Shown here: in pieces, positions 25,036-37,860 of the stretch | Numbering within the stretch: position 1 is the first letter of the stretch | Layout of the letters: every line of letters starts with the position of its first letter | Source: Pomacea canaliculata | Taxonomy: Eukaryota; Mollusca; Gastropoda; Architaenioglossa; Ampullariidae | NCBI RefSeq assembly: GCF_003073045.1 | Contig: NC_037598.1 | Span: forward strand, 8,091,842-8,155,841 | DNA: 64,000 bases | Direction: 5' to 3' | Position numbers and translations under genes: made by a program | The notes under the pieces: model-generated | The model's database searches: none | The model's input: only the letters and a program-made list of their open reading frames with translations | What the model was told of the DNA's origin: nothing

Positions 25036-26707
25036 ACTAGAAGATTGAAAGGTGCCCCTTTTCTTGAAAAAGAGCAAATTTAATATTTATACCACACTGC
25101 ATCACAGCCAAAAACAAGTTGCACTCTCTGGATCGACCAACAAATAATAAGAATACAGGATAATGGAATATATATATATGTAAAGACTCAAACCTTAGAA
25201 AATGTGCTGCTGAGGTAAGTTATCAGTATTGTTGCTTTGTGACAAAACAGAACTTTAGAAATGAGAAAACAATTTAAGAATCAAAAAGCCCAAAGACTCT
25301 GTGTTACATTTGGTGATTACTTCTAGCCATTTAGGCAGTTCATGATGAAATGATGGTGAGTTTTGTTGCTGTAAAAAGTTTTGTCTACATGCAGATGCCT
25401 GCAGTAAACACAAAAATTTGAAGTAGTGAATTGATGAAGTTCTTGCCTAAATATTTTTCCATAGCTTCCCAAAACCTTCTAAGGTGGTATTTTTGCTGCC
25501 TGAGAACAAGAACATTATTCAAATTTATTTAATGAACAATAATACTGATATTTATTAAACAGCTTTCATGTGATGTATTTTTATTATTTCCTTGAATAAG
25601 ATGGGTTCATCTGTAGTGTATACAAAATTGGATTTTCATTTTGCTAGCAGTTGTTATCATTATTGGCATATGTCTTCTTTTAACCTATTTCAAAAGCAGC
25701 AGTATTTCTTATTTAAGTTCTTCGTTTTTCAGAAAATTATTTTGTTACCAGTGATTTTTGCTGTTGATAGTATTTATGTTTGGTTTCTTTGTAATGGGCT
25801 TGATGGGCCCGTGTTAGTGTCCACATTCTGGTCATTAAATTGTTTTACATTTTGCAAGTGTGTATAATGTGTGACTGGATAAAAATGTTCGTCACTGTAT
25901 TTTTCATAAACAAATTTAGTGGAAGAACCACACCTAACTATTAAATTTATATATAAAATATTAAATAATTACAAAACTGCAAAAAGGCATTGCCTATTTT
26001 GCGCTAAGATGGACGTATAAATTTTAAGACAAGGTGAAGGGAAAAATAAATGTATGTGTATTTATGTCTCAGTGTATGTGAAACATCTATAAAAATAAAC
26101 GGGCGACTAGTCCAAACATTCAAGATGTCATAGCATATCATTCTTCTTTCTTGCGCGACTTTCTTGCACCCATCTTTTAATTTTTAAATTAGGTCTTGGA
26201 CAGGTCTGCATTACCATCACATGTCATTTGTCAACAATTCGTTCCCGAGTGTAAAACTGCGCTCGCAAACTACGACCGATTGGTAGTATTAACTAAAAAC
26301 GATTATGCATGAACGATAATGCACAGTAGTGTTATTAAAGGACAAAAGTTAAACACACTCGATCACGAACACATATAAATATATGTCAACGGAGACGAAA
26401 CTTGGTGAACCAGAAGCAGCACTCGCATGTCTATCATTTGGAAGTTTTCTCTTTCTTCTTCAAGATTCTTCCACGAAGTTTTATCACGAACTTGTAACTA
26501 TACACGTCGGTGGTTTTATATAACCCCTTGGTAGGTTCCCAATAGCAACGTCGCAGCACGAGCTAATATCCTTTTTTTATATACACGACCTTGGTCGCAG
26601 CACGAACTTGTCTGACACGCATCCATGGTCGCAGGGAATTCTATTAAAGGGAGCTTACTGGGGACATCAAATGCTTTTGCCACAGCGGTTACCACACTTG
26701 AATCAGA
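25036..26707 (+). other. ASB 3' UTR and PDHB upstream region
   Basis: About 1.7 kb without a supported gene. The left part is probably ASB 3' UTR. Plus-strand AATAAA hexamers occur near 26046 and 26094. The right part (about 26.1-26.7 kb) should hold the PDHB promoter and 5' UTR. It has a loosely repeated gcagcacga/gcacgaact motif (about 26550-26610) and is locally richer in CpG than the flanks. No TATA box is clear at a fixed distance from the start codon. Confidence 0.4.
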
Positions 26708-29700
26708 ATGGCAGCTTTGTCATATCGCGGGGTACATAAAGTAAGTTTCCATGCATTTTAGTACCCTTTTAAGAACGAAAAGTTTCGATATTTAACTTTA
26801 GAGTTGTGGTGGTCTTCCATTATGCTGAAGATTTTTTTCTGTCTTAGTTGGCGCAGTTATCATCATGGAACACAATCAGACGTCAGTTAAGCATTTCCTC
26901 ACCAAAGATGGTGCAGGTAAGGCCTATGAAAGTGTTTACACGATGTGTCTGCATATGCAAAGTTAGGCAAATAAAATGACTTTTGAAATGCCTCCACGAG
27001 CTCTTTTACATAAATCTTCTTAAATTTAGTACATCGATTTGTTTTTTCCAAATAATAAGCAACCTGGAGACGATGACCTTGATAACCTTATTCCTCATGA
27101 TCTGTTGGTGTTATCTGCTTACCTCCCCTTTAAATGCAGCTCCCCCCCCCCAAAAAAAAAAACCCCACATCGAAAATACACAAAAAAACAACAAAAAACT
27201 GTTGATGATTCAGTATTTATCTTTGTAATACTAATATTACAAACGGAAAATTTATATTTTGTATTTAAAAAAATCGCTTGTGCAAGTTACTTCAGTTACC
27301 AATACTTCTGCTTTTGAAATAATTTACACAGTAATTTTCTGTCATTACAGAAAGCAATAAATCTTATCTCCACTTGCTGAAGAAAGACATAAAGACAGAG
27401 GCCCACCCATTTTACATTCATCCTATCCCAAACTACACATTCTGCTTCAGAAAACTTAAAAAAAATGGGTGCAGTGAACCATCACATGAACCAGGAAGCC
27501 AACAAATTGAACCTTAACTAAACATGTATAAAAATAGTTTTAATGGCAGAGCAGTCTCCCAAGGCAAAATAGTTTTCTCATGTGTTATGCATAAAGGTGC
27601 ATCAGAACAGTGGCTCACTACACACTGTAAACGTTTGCACCTGAAAAAAGGGACTAATAAAAAGGAAAGATGATAAATTTGTATAGCAGCGGTAGATAAT
27701 GACGTTCATCTTTCACAGTCTGGGTGATAATTGGTCTGCTTGTTTTGAATGAGGGACTACAATTCAGTAGCAATTAAAAATTCAAAATACACTTTTTTAA
27801 AATACAAGTTAGTCTCAGTGTAGGCTTATATACTCTGCACACACAATGTTTATATGAGGTGGACAAATTGATCCTATAGATCAGACCTGGGCAAAGGCCG
27901 GCCCGCGGGCCGGATTCGGCCCGCCTCCTGTCTCTGACCGGCCCGCCTGCTGGCCTGCCCGCCTGTATATATACTATATATACAGTATTGGGTAAAACTG
28001 AGTTAACTATATTAGTCCGGCCCTCTAAAACCATCCCAATTTCTCATGCGGCCCCTTGCGAAAATTAATTGCCCACCCCTGCTATAGATGAATTGGAGCA
28101 AACCCAGCATTTTTGCTCTACCTACAGGATCAAATATATATTATTAATAATATGAGCAAATCTTTCTTTATATTCATCATAAGATTCAGTACTATGATAT
28201 TTTAGACAAGTACCTTAACCTGCAAAAATGATTGCTTTTATGATCCAAAATATAGGAGTACATACTAACAAAACACATGATAAAGCACACAGGAATTTTG
28301 CAGGATTTTATGTATGAACGGAACAAGTCAACCTCTTTTGTGAAAAAGCTAGCATTCTCAAAGATATTTTTCTTGAATAAACAAAAGACCTTGTGTTGAT
28401 TGATTTTCCCCCCAAGTTTTTGTTTCTGTTTCCCCCATATCGATTTAAAACAAATAAAAACCATGATTTTCTAACCTGGTTTTGTAAATTTTAGTTTGCA
28501 AATAAAAACTCTAGATTTTCAGTATACAATGAGGACAATGTATCTATCAAATTTTAATTCTGCTAGAAATGGATAAAGATCTCACCTTATTATTTCTCAT
28601 TCTTTTTTGTGAGCATATGCCCTTCCAGAGCATCGTGCAAGATTTTTTGTGGTTTGTTGTCATCAGCTGTTTTGTCTAAATTGTTGATGTCTATCAGCTT
28701 ACTGATAAATCTTTAATATAGCATCAGATATTTGTATAGCCTGCATGTCTGTGTTGCCTCACCACATAAAAAAAAAGTAATCACTTTCCATGGATTTTAC
28801 AGTCTTATGTTTTGCCTCCATAGCAAATGACAGTGAGAGATGCACTTAATTCTGCTATGGATGAGGAGTTGGAAAGAGATGAGAGGGTGTTCATTCTTGG
28901 GGAAGAGGTTGCACAGTATGATGGTGCCTACAAGGTGAGAGGTCATACAGTTCATTACTGATTGATTGTCAAATTATCATTATCACTACTTCTACCACCA
29001 GTACCACCATACATTCAAAGGAAAAGGCATGGAAGTGACAAGTTGGGCTTAAATGATAGAGACTGACATTTTGAAACATTTCCATTTACAGTTCAGGGTT
29101 TCAAATCAACTGTAGTGTCTTTAACACAACTGCGCAAAAATTCTTAAGGGATACCAGGTTTTGTACTGTTTAATGAAAGGAAACAAACTGTGATGTATGT
29201 GGCATCATTTGATAAGAAAAGTATTCTCCGTCACACCAGTCTTCTCCATTTTACTCAGCTCTCTCACTGTACCCAGGTTCCAAATTCTATGCCACGATTC
29301 CTGGATCCATGATGCCAGTGTTTTGACAACTGCACTTAATAAAATGAAAGTGAATATAAGCATCAAAAAAGGTTGCATGATGTCATTCAACAAAAAACAA
29401 AACAAAACAAAACAACCCCCCCCCCCAACATGGCAGCCTTCACGTGTCACCCTAGTGGTGTATTTTAGACAAGATTGTAAGTAAATGATTGCTCTGCAAC
29501 CCAAAATATTGAGTGGAAACAATTTCCCTTGCCTTTTCACTTAATTCTCTTTATCAAAATAAATCTGTCAGAAGTTTGATGAAAGATTTATTTTCCAAAA
29601 AGATTTTGCTCCAGTCCTTCACGCAGTAGATGTGAACAGTGTGCCTCATTTTGGTTTGCCAGGTTGGAATACTGACTGCTGTTAGACCAGTGTTTTATAG

Positions 29701-32700
29701 AAAATTAAAAAAAGGAAAATTCTCAAAATCTACTGACCAAAATAGTCATAGGCTGAATTCAGTAGAATAGAATATATATCCTTTTTAGATTTAGTGGCTC
29801 TTTTTAGATGTTTTTCAGATGCTTCTGGCATTTAGTAGTAATGCTCAGTGTATTAGCTGAGGTGATGTTGAACACAGTGTTTTAGCTATTGTGCATCTGC
29901 TTCAGGTGACTCGAGGTCTGTGGAAGAAGTGGGGTGACAAAAGAGTTATTGATACACCCATTACAGAAGTAAGCATAACAGGTTATACTTTTCAAGTTGA
30001 AAGCATAATGTATTACATTTGTAAGTATCAGCTGCAGAGTGTGAGTGTGTGTTGTATGGTTAAACTTTATATATGTTACTATTTCTATAACTTAAAGTGA
30101 GCATGTATGAATGATACTGAGAAACCCATAAGTTATTATAAGCAGCTTTTGTCACATTCCACTTGACTTATTCTGACTTAAGAACATTCTTTCACAAAAT
30201 GTATATGCATAGTAAGATATAGCAAATAATAGTTGTCAGAAAACTTAATAATACTTTTCTCCAACCAAAGTCTGGCTCACAGTACTTTATACAACTTAAA
30301 TATATTTTTACAAATCTAAGAAATGTCTCCAGCAACAATCTCTTCCTTCCACTACAGATGCATATCTGTGCTAAAACATGTTAATCATGAGTGGATCTCT
30401 CTTTATTTGTGCAGATGGGATTTGCTGGAATTGCAGTTGGTGCTGCCATGGTATGTGCTAAAGAGACTAACTGGAAACTGAATATTTTGAAAATGGCATT
30501 AGTCAGTTTGGTCACTTGTTGTCTTTGTTGCTATTCTTTATGTAGCAATATTAATACTAGTGATGAAAAAGGCATTTATTGTCTTTGCATATCATTGATT
30601 CTTTTAATCTGAATACCTTATCCTTGTATGGTTTGTCTCAGGCTGGACTGCGACCCATTTGCGAGTTCATGACTTTCAACTTCTCAATGCAAGCTATTGA
30701 TCATGTCAGTGCTTTTTAACCTTTGCCCTATTTGGTGACTTTGATGAAACTGCCCTAATATACATTATCTTAACTTGGGTTAACTTGGGTTCTTCAGATC
30801 AAAGCCCCTAGCACTGAAATATGATGGTAAAAGAATTATCTTTATTTATTTGAAACAACACAAGCGGTGACAATCCCTTTTAGTTATGTAGAAAATTTTT
30901 TTCCCCCTTAATGCAACCTGATGCTATAACCATATCCATTTTCTCTGTGCTTTTGATTGTGCAGGTAATAAACTCTGCAGCCAAGACATTCTATATGTCT
31001 GCAGGCACTGTGAGTGGCCATTATTTTCAGTTGTCTGTGGTACAAGAATACATTTTAAGAGCTAATTTATGCTCCAATAATTAGTCATTAAAAATGACAC
31101 GGTCGACTTTTTCAGATAATATTATCATGTTTATGAAACCACTCAGGATTACAGTCATTACACAAACTGCAAAAATTAAACTGACCAAAAAATGAAACAT
31201 TTTATTTGATCTGATTTGCTGAGGAGATGAAATATGGTCACACTGACCAGCTGGAATAAGTTACCTTGTTAACTCACGAGACATTTATGATTAACTGTTA
31301 TAATTTTATTATGCTAACATGTACTGGCCAAAGGTCACATAATGACAATAGTTGCATGTAGGATTGATTGTGTTGAAGATGAAGGTGATTTGTGGGTGTC
31401 AAAATTTGTATGGTTTATATTTTGTTAAGGTTATTTGACTATAAACTTTTAAAAGTAAAGAAAGTCTTTAGTCTTAAAAATTGAAAACAAAAATGTGATC
31501 ATAGTTTTGGTGAACTGTGCTCAGGTGCCTGTTCCCATCGTGTTTCGTGGGCCTAATGGAGCTGCATCAGGAGTGGGAGCACAACACTCACAGTGCTTTG
31601 GTGCCTGGTACAGTAGCTGCCCTGGCCTGAAGGTTGTGTCACCTTACTCTGCTGAGGACTGCCGTGGGTTGCTGAAGACTGCAATCAGAGATCCTGATCC
31701 AGGTAAGATGACACCCAATACGAAACATCATTTGTTGTAGTTGAAGAACTAAGAGAAGGGATAATATCTATTGTCTCTAATATCAATGTTAACTGTCATC
31801 TTGTACTATCAATGACAGCTGTTAAAGTCAGCTGTCATTTATATGCGACATAATTATGCCAATAATTATCAAAATACACTCTGACCATTATGGAATTAAG
31901 GGACTTGGAAAAAAAGATACAGACTTATATTTTCAATGATTATCCTTTGTTAGTACATGTTATATTGATCTTTCTATGTCTCCTTAATTTGTTTTTCCTT
32001 GCTATGTGCAGTTGTGTGTCTCGAGAATGAAATCTTATATGGTCACACATTTGAAATTCCGGATGAAGCATTAAGCAAAGATTTCGTCATTCCTTTCGGA
32101 AAGGCTAAGATTGAAAGAGAAGGTAGGTTATTTCACTTTACCCTCTCACTTTTGAATAACTAGTGTGGAAAAACAGTGGTCTGTTCTTTGGAAAAGAGAC
32201 TGAAATTTAGAGTGTGTGCTTACACTTATCAGTTCATAGGTCAGATTATAAACAAGAAATTTAGATTCAGTAGGAATTAGAATATTAGATGTGGAGTATG
32301 TGCAGGATCTTATAAATGATCTTCACTGTGCTAATCAAGTGATGAATAAGTCACCATTTCATGCTGCTTTGCTAGCTAAAGGATCTACAACCATGCAAAG
32401 TATTTGGGTTTTTTCTTCATACTGTACCGGACAACATGAGTATGTGGAGTTCACTGAACTAGCTCCTAGTCTGACATATGCGTGCTGATGGTCAGGGACA
32501 AACTGTTGGGAACAGACATTTTGGCTTGTTAAGATGCACATTCTTTAGCTATGGAGAAAGACAAGAATGTATGATAAATGGACATAAATGCTTCGTCCCC
32601 CTACAGCAAGTAACAAGTTCTTTTCTGCATCCCTGCACCTGCTGAGAGACTGGGTGTATGTGTTCCCAACAGCTCGAACCTTCTTCTCTTCTACCCCCTC

Positions 32701-35700
32701 CACACCCTGTCTCTCAGGGCCTTACTATGTCAACCTGTACCACTACATTTTTTCTGGGTATGGGGCTTAAAGTGATGGATAATTAGGCAGCAATAGGTTC
32801 TAATGTTCAGCCAGTTAGTGGTGAGCCTTTCTTATTTTCTATGCCATGGCTTCCCTTTGGTGTTGTGCTTGTCATATTCTACCTCCCTCCTATCCCTGTT
32901 GACCAGCTAGGCAAGTTGGTGCATTCATTGTCACATATGCAGCATGTGTTAGTGGCTTTTGACTTGCATGTCAGTTTCTGCTTCTTGTTACCAAAAACTT
33001 TTCTGATACATTTCCTTCTGCCCATAAAGAGTTGGACCTGGATGCAAATGCTGTTGTTCATTTAAAACGTATATGACACATTAGGTCCTTGCCTTTAATA
33101 TCCCCTTGCTGTGACATAACCTTAATTCTGGCATGGCATAAAACTCCAACAATCAACCAACTAACCTTGACTTCTTAAACTCCCCTGCCATTGAGCCCTT
33201 GTCTCAAGCCCCTGTTACACTAATTACTTGGAAGACCTGCATTTTGATAGTAGATGCCTTGGCTGCTTGAGTTTCAGAGATTCATACCTGTCTTCTGACC
33301 TTACTTGACTGCATTAAGGCAGTGGTCTGACGTTCTGATTTTTTGTTTGCCAGGTTTTATTGCAGCTCACACTAATTCTCTTGATTCAATCTGGAGCATG
33401 TTGGCAGTTCAACATATTTCCCACAGCATCTTTCATCTGACTTACCCTGTTTCATCTTCTCAAGAATGGTTGAAATCTTAAAACTTTCTGCTTAAAGAGC
33501 AGTAGCCTCTTTCAGACAACCATGCCCTCCACCTCTTGTTCTCCATGGTCATGTTAACTGGTACAGTACAAAGAAGAGTTACTATTTTTGGTAGCAAAAT
33601 TTCTTTCTTTCATGACTTACCTATTGATATGAAAGCTAGTTCCCTCCTGCCTTCTGTGGATCTCTTCACAGTTTCAACTGGAGAGATGAACACTGGCTAG
33701 GCAGAGTGGGATTGGGGAAGTTGGATGAGTTTTTATGCTTTTTGTTGACTGGCCAGTTCCGACCAATTGGGAGCAGACAGCTGGAATTTAGGTAGCCAGT
33801 AGGGTGGACTCCGCATGGTAATTGCCATCGTGTAAGAGCTCAAAGAAAGACATTTTACTGCTACAAGTTTGTAATTTTTTTGAGCAGTAGTTGTCTTGAG
33901 AAAGAGCAAACCTGCAGAAAAGGTGAATAAGCTTGTCTAAGTGTCTTGCACTTTCACATGCACTTTTATGCCTCTCTGCATTCTTGGGAGCCTCATTCAG
34001 GTGGCATATGGAAGAGCACACAGGTTGATGTTCTGTTTTCTTTAGATGGCAGCTGTTTTTGCAGGTTCCCACATCACTTTAGTTGCTCATTCAATTGCTG
34101 TGGGCAAGTGTCTGGATGCTGCCAAAGAGCTAGCTGGGAAAGGCATTGAGTGTGAGGTAAGCCACAGAATGCTACAAGAAATTTAGTTAGAAAAAAACTA
34201 GTTTTTATCCAGGAAAGATTCGTATTCTTGAATGTTACAATCATCAAGACAGTAGTTTTTCTTTTTTTTTTTCCCTTTCTTTCATACTCTTTATGTTGAA
34301 CTTATTAGCATTCTAAAGCAGTCTTATTTTTAAGAAGTTGCCAATTTTTGCATTTGTTCAACTCTCAAATAAAATGGTTGCCATCTTGACACCGATTTTG
34401 TTTTTAATGATATTCTGGCACATTTAGGACAATTAATTTATAATCATTGAAATGTAGTAAGAATTTTTTCCATCTCTGAAGTGTTTTTCATTTGGGTGAC
34501 TTAGAGATCTTGGACTTTGCATGTGGTGTGTTATTTTCTTTCACGTCTTGACAATGCATCAAAATAAAAAAATAGCCAGGTGTACCACATTTATTCTTGC
34601 CTTGACAATTTACTTGTTTGTAGTTTAGAATAAGGTTATTTTCAAACTTTTAAATAACTGATTATGCTTTAAAGCTTTAATTCAAGGTTTTTAACAATTT
34701 TGTAATATAAAGTGGCAATTCAGTTTGGATTGCAGTGTTGATTGTACATAATCATAAATCATACTACACATGCCCATTCTTCCTGAGGCATTTGTGATTT
34801 GTAATCTGCTGCTTTCTTGTCTTTACCTACTTTTACTGTTTTATTATCTAGAGTTATCTCTATGTTTTTCAGGTCTGTGTTTTTTTCTGATTCTTCAACT
34901 TTAATAATCACTCATTGCAAAAAGAAACCCAGGGATTGTGATGTTTCTCACCTTGGCCCTGTCGCATAACTGTAATAACTGCAGATGCTTTAGAAAATTA
35001 AATACAGATTATCGACAGAAGTAACATGCTTTTATATATGCCAGTGTTTTTGCCAGTGGGTTGGTCAGTGGTGAGTAGTGTTTGGTGTGATGATGGCAGT
35101 GTTGCTGTGGGTTGTAATGTACAAAATGTACTTTATTGGCCAGTCAATGGTATATGAGGGTTTTATGGTTATTTTACTTTGTAAACACCATGAGCTACCC
35201 ATTATGTGGAAGCATGTGCATGATAAATGATCATTATTAATTAGGTCTGAGATCTGAGATTATTCTTTAACAGAAGAAATGGTGTGTACACATCTGTAAG
35301 TGATGCTTTTTATGAAACAGGTTGTGAACCTTCGTTCACTGCGTCCACTGGATGAAGAAACAATCATTAAATCAGTGGTGAAGACAAACCACTTGGTGAC
35401 TGTAGAAGGAGGCTGGCCTCAGTGTGGCATTGGTGCAGAGGTCTGTGCACGAGTCATGGAAAGTGAGTTCTTTTTTGTTCTTGTTTACCAGAAATGTACC
35501 ACAGAAAGCAAGTAAAGAATTGCCTGCTGGATTGGGCTGTTGTCTGTACATTTTGATTCTCGTGTTCTGTAACCTGTGATTTTGCTAGATTTGGACACTC
35601 TTAACTTCAGCTACACTCTTCCATATGTCAGTGTGTTCTTGATCACTTTTCTTTCTGGGATTTCTAGGTGCAGCATTCAACTACCTTGATGCCCCTGTCC

Positions 35701-35816
35701 TACGCGTGACCGGTGCTGATGTTCCCATGCCATATGCCAAATCACTGGAAGAACGAGCATTGCCTCAAGTCTTCAATATCATCACTGCTGTGAAGAAATC
35801 GCTCAATCTTCCTTGA
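26708..35816 (+). CDS. PDHB: Pyruvate dehydrogenase E1 component beta subunit, mitochondrial
   Basis: Twelve exons: 26708-26740, 26848-26916, 28824-28934, 29906-29968, 30415-30450, 30642-30704, 30965-31009, 31525-31702, 32012-32122, 34065-34156, 35321-35462, 35668-35816. Total 1092 nt (363 aa; human PDHB 359), all phases consistent. Exons 1-2 encode an Arg/Ser-rich mitochondrial presequence ([14 protein letters not shown]). Family blocks: [93 protein letters not shown] and a C-terminal transketolase-type domain ([28 protein letters not shown]). EEVAQYDGA holds the Glu that activates thiamine diphosphate in this family. The protein joins E1 alpha in a heterotetramer of the matrix PDH complex. 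Intron 2 holds a hAT MITE. Confidence 0.97.
27874..28089. mobile_element. hAT-type non-autonomous DNA transposon (MITE) with 8-bp TSD
   Basis: Element 27882-28081 (200 bp) in PDHB intron 2. It is flanked by perfect direct repeats ctatagat (27874-27881 and 28082-28089). The left end is cagacctgggcaaaggccgg; the right end, reverse-complemented, is caggggtgggcaattaattt. The GGCCCGC-rich interior resembles the element at 8339-8754. It is non-coding. Confidence 0.93.
32123..34064 (+). other. PDHB intron 9, unrecognised content
   Basis: Longest PDHB intron but one. Part of it (about 32.5-33.8 kb) is less AT-rich and has longer, protein-like but broken frames, so it may be an old, decayed repeat. 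I could not assign a family on either strand. No splice-consistent host exon was found. Confidence 0.3.
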
Positions 35817-37860
35817 CCTTATGTGCTTATAGCTGATAAATAGTGGCTGGCAGGCAGCCGATAAGGTAGATGAAAATCATAACCATCTTTTGAGTACAGG
35901 TATCAGAATCTTGAGTGCATGACATGCATGGGGTTTCCTTTGTACTACCATGTGTGGAGAAAGAATAAAAACAGCATTTAAAAAAACTATGCATGTTATA
36001 TCACTGTAAATTTCCTGCAGTCGAAGTGAGGCAAAACATGCAAAATTAAAATAGCTCAATTACTGAAGCCACATTAACCACTAGAAATTGTTATTTTGTG
36101 CTTAAAAATATTTTTTCCCTAATACTCACTTTTATTTGCTGGTAACAGTAGACACTAGCACTTGTTTGTCAATGAAACTTCTGGGAGAGTTTTCTGATTT
36201 AAAAACTTCTTTAGCTTGATGCATTGTGTATTGTACAGAGCTGGTTCATAGCAATCTAATTAAGTACATTTTGCTTAATCATGATTGAGAACAATTAACA
36301 ACACAATCAGTGTAATGCTACACCACAAAGCACAAGATGCAAATCATGGTTTATCCAAGTTTCATACATGGAATCCCATTTTTGAAATTATGTGTTACAG
36401 GTTGTTTTTGTTCACTTTGTTGTTACACTGTTCTTGGATATGAATGATCTGATGCTTTGGGAAGCTGATATGTGTTCAGTGTGCATGGTTAACAGATAAG
36501 AACATGAATCAACATGCCAGACTGTCTTAGAAAGTAAAGAAATTTGTTTTATATGATTATGCAATGATTGATATTTGGAAAAGTTTCAGGATACTTCCTG
36601 TTATGAAGAAAATCTTTGTCATTTGAAACAGCAGGCAAGCTCAAACTAGAGAAGTGCTTTAGATTGCTGATTCATCTTGCCAGTGAAATGCTCCAAGGAA
36701 TATAGCAGCTCCATAACATATGTATAGGGCTAATTTAAAAAAACTAGTGTTGATTCTTCAGGTAGAAAAGCATCTTTTTTTCTTGTCATGTTTTACCCAT
36801 GGCAAACTGATACAAGAAATGTTTAAATCTATTAAACCATCTTGAATGGAAAGATTGAGGTGACAGGTTCTAGTTCGCTCTCTGGAACTGAAGGAAATAG
36901 TTTGCATAAAAGCTTTTAGTCAAAGCTGAACTTTAATAAACACAGTGACTTTGGGTGAATGGATGAAGCTGGGGCCTTAGTTTGATATTTGAAGTAAAGC
37001 ACATTTTTTTTTCTGAGTTGCCTGCTTGTTTGTGGGGTATTTTTGAAGAGAGGGGTAATTATGTATTTTTTGGGAGAGAAGTTCCTACTGTTTTGAGTGC
37101 AAGTGGAATAATTTGTGAAATAGTTAACTTTTGTATATTTTTGTCATCTGATGTACTGTTTCAGTGGATAAAAATACTCCAACAGTAGTGCTTGTGTAGA
37201 GTTTTCTCTTCATTTGATTTAGTCAGCCTTCCTGAACATTTTTATTGGTAACTTCTTACAGATTGGATGCAAGAGTTATAGTCCAATTTAAAAGAAAAAT
37301 AAAGCACATTTGAGATTTCCAGGTGCTGGTGATGTATGATGGAGATGACTGTCGAGTGAAATGACAAATGTGCTTAACAAGCTAGTATTGTCACAGTGAC
37401 GTTTACCACAAGCATAGTGACAATGTTGGCTTGTTTTGCACAAAGGAAGCAACACTATCTGGTACTTAGCCTATGTACATTACCTGTAATCCATATTCTG
37501 CATTTGCAGCAGGTAAACCACATCATGCCTTAATTGGGTTACTATAGACTGCTTGCCATGAGCATTTTGCCTTTTAGCTGCTTTCGCTACAGAAAAAGAC
37601 TAATATAGCCCACTTAAGAAAGTCATTTAAGTGAGTCTTTTCAGATGACTGTGTAGACACAATCTAATAAGCCAACAAGCACCTATCAGTGTGCAAATAA
37701 TACCATCAGCAACCATTCACATCTCCCATTTTTTCCACTCTCAAAATTAAAAGACAAAAAGCACACAAAAAAAGTTTTTTAAGAGTGACAAAAAAATTTG
37801 TAAAGACATTAATACTTTCTGAACACCTGGGTGTATTTTATTATTTTACACAATAAAAAC
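35817..37860 (+). terminator. PDHB 3' UTR with several polyadenylation signals
   Basis: Plus-strand AATAAA hexamers lie at 35964-35969, 36935-36940, 37298-37303 and 37852-37857, allowing UTRs from about 0.15 to 2 kb. No gene is seen inside. The last signal sits about 10 bp from a minus-strand AATAAA (37837-37842) that could serve the convergent MAN1 gene. Confidence 0.5.

Noticed and set aside
32500-33800. Possible gene or recombinase-like remnant in PDHB intron 9
   Set aside because: Frames are broken on both strands and no diagnostic motif could be identified, so no family is claimed.
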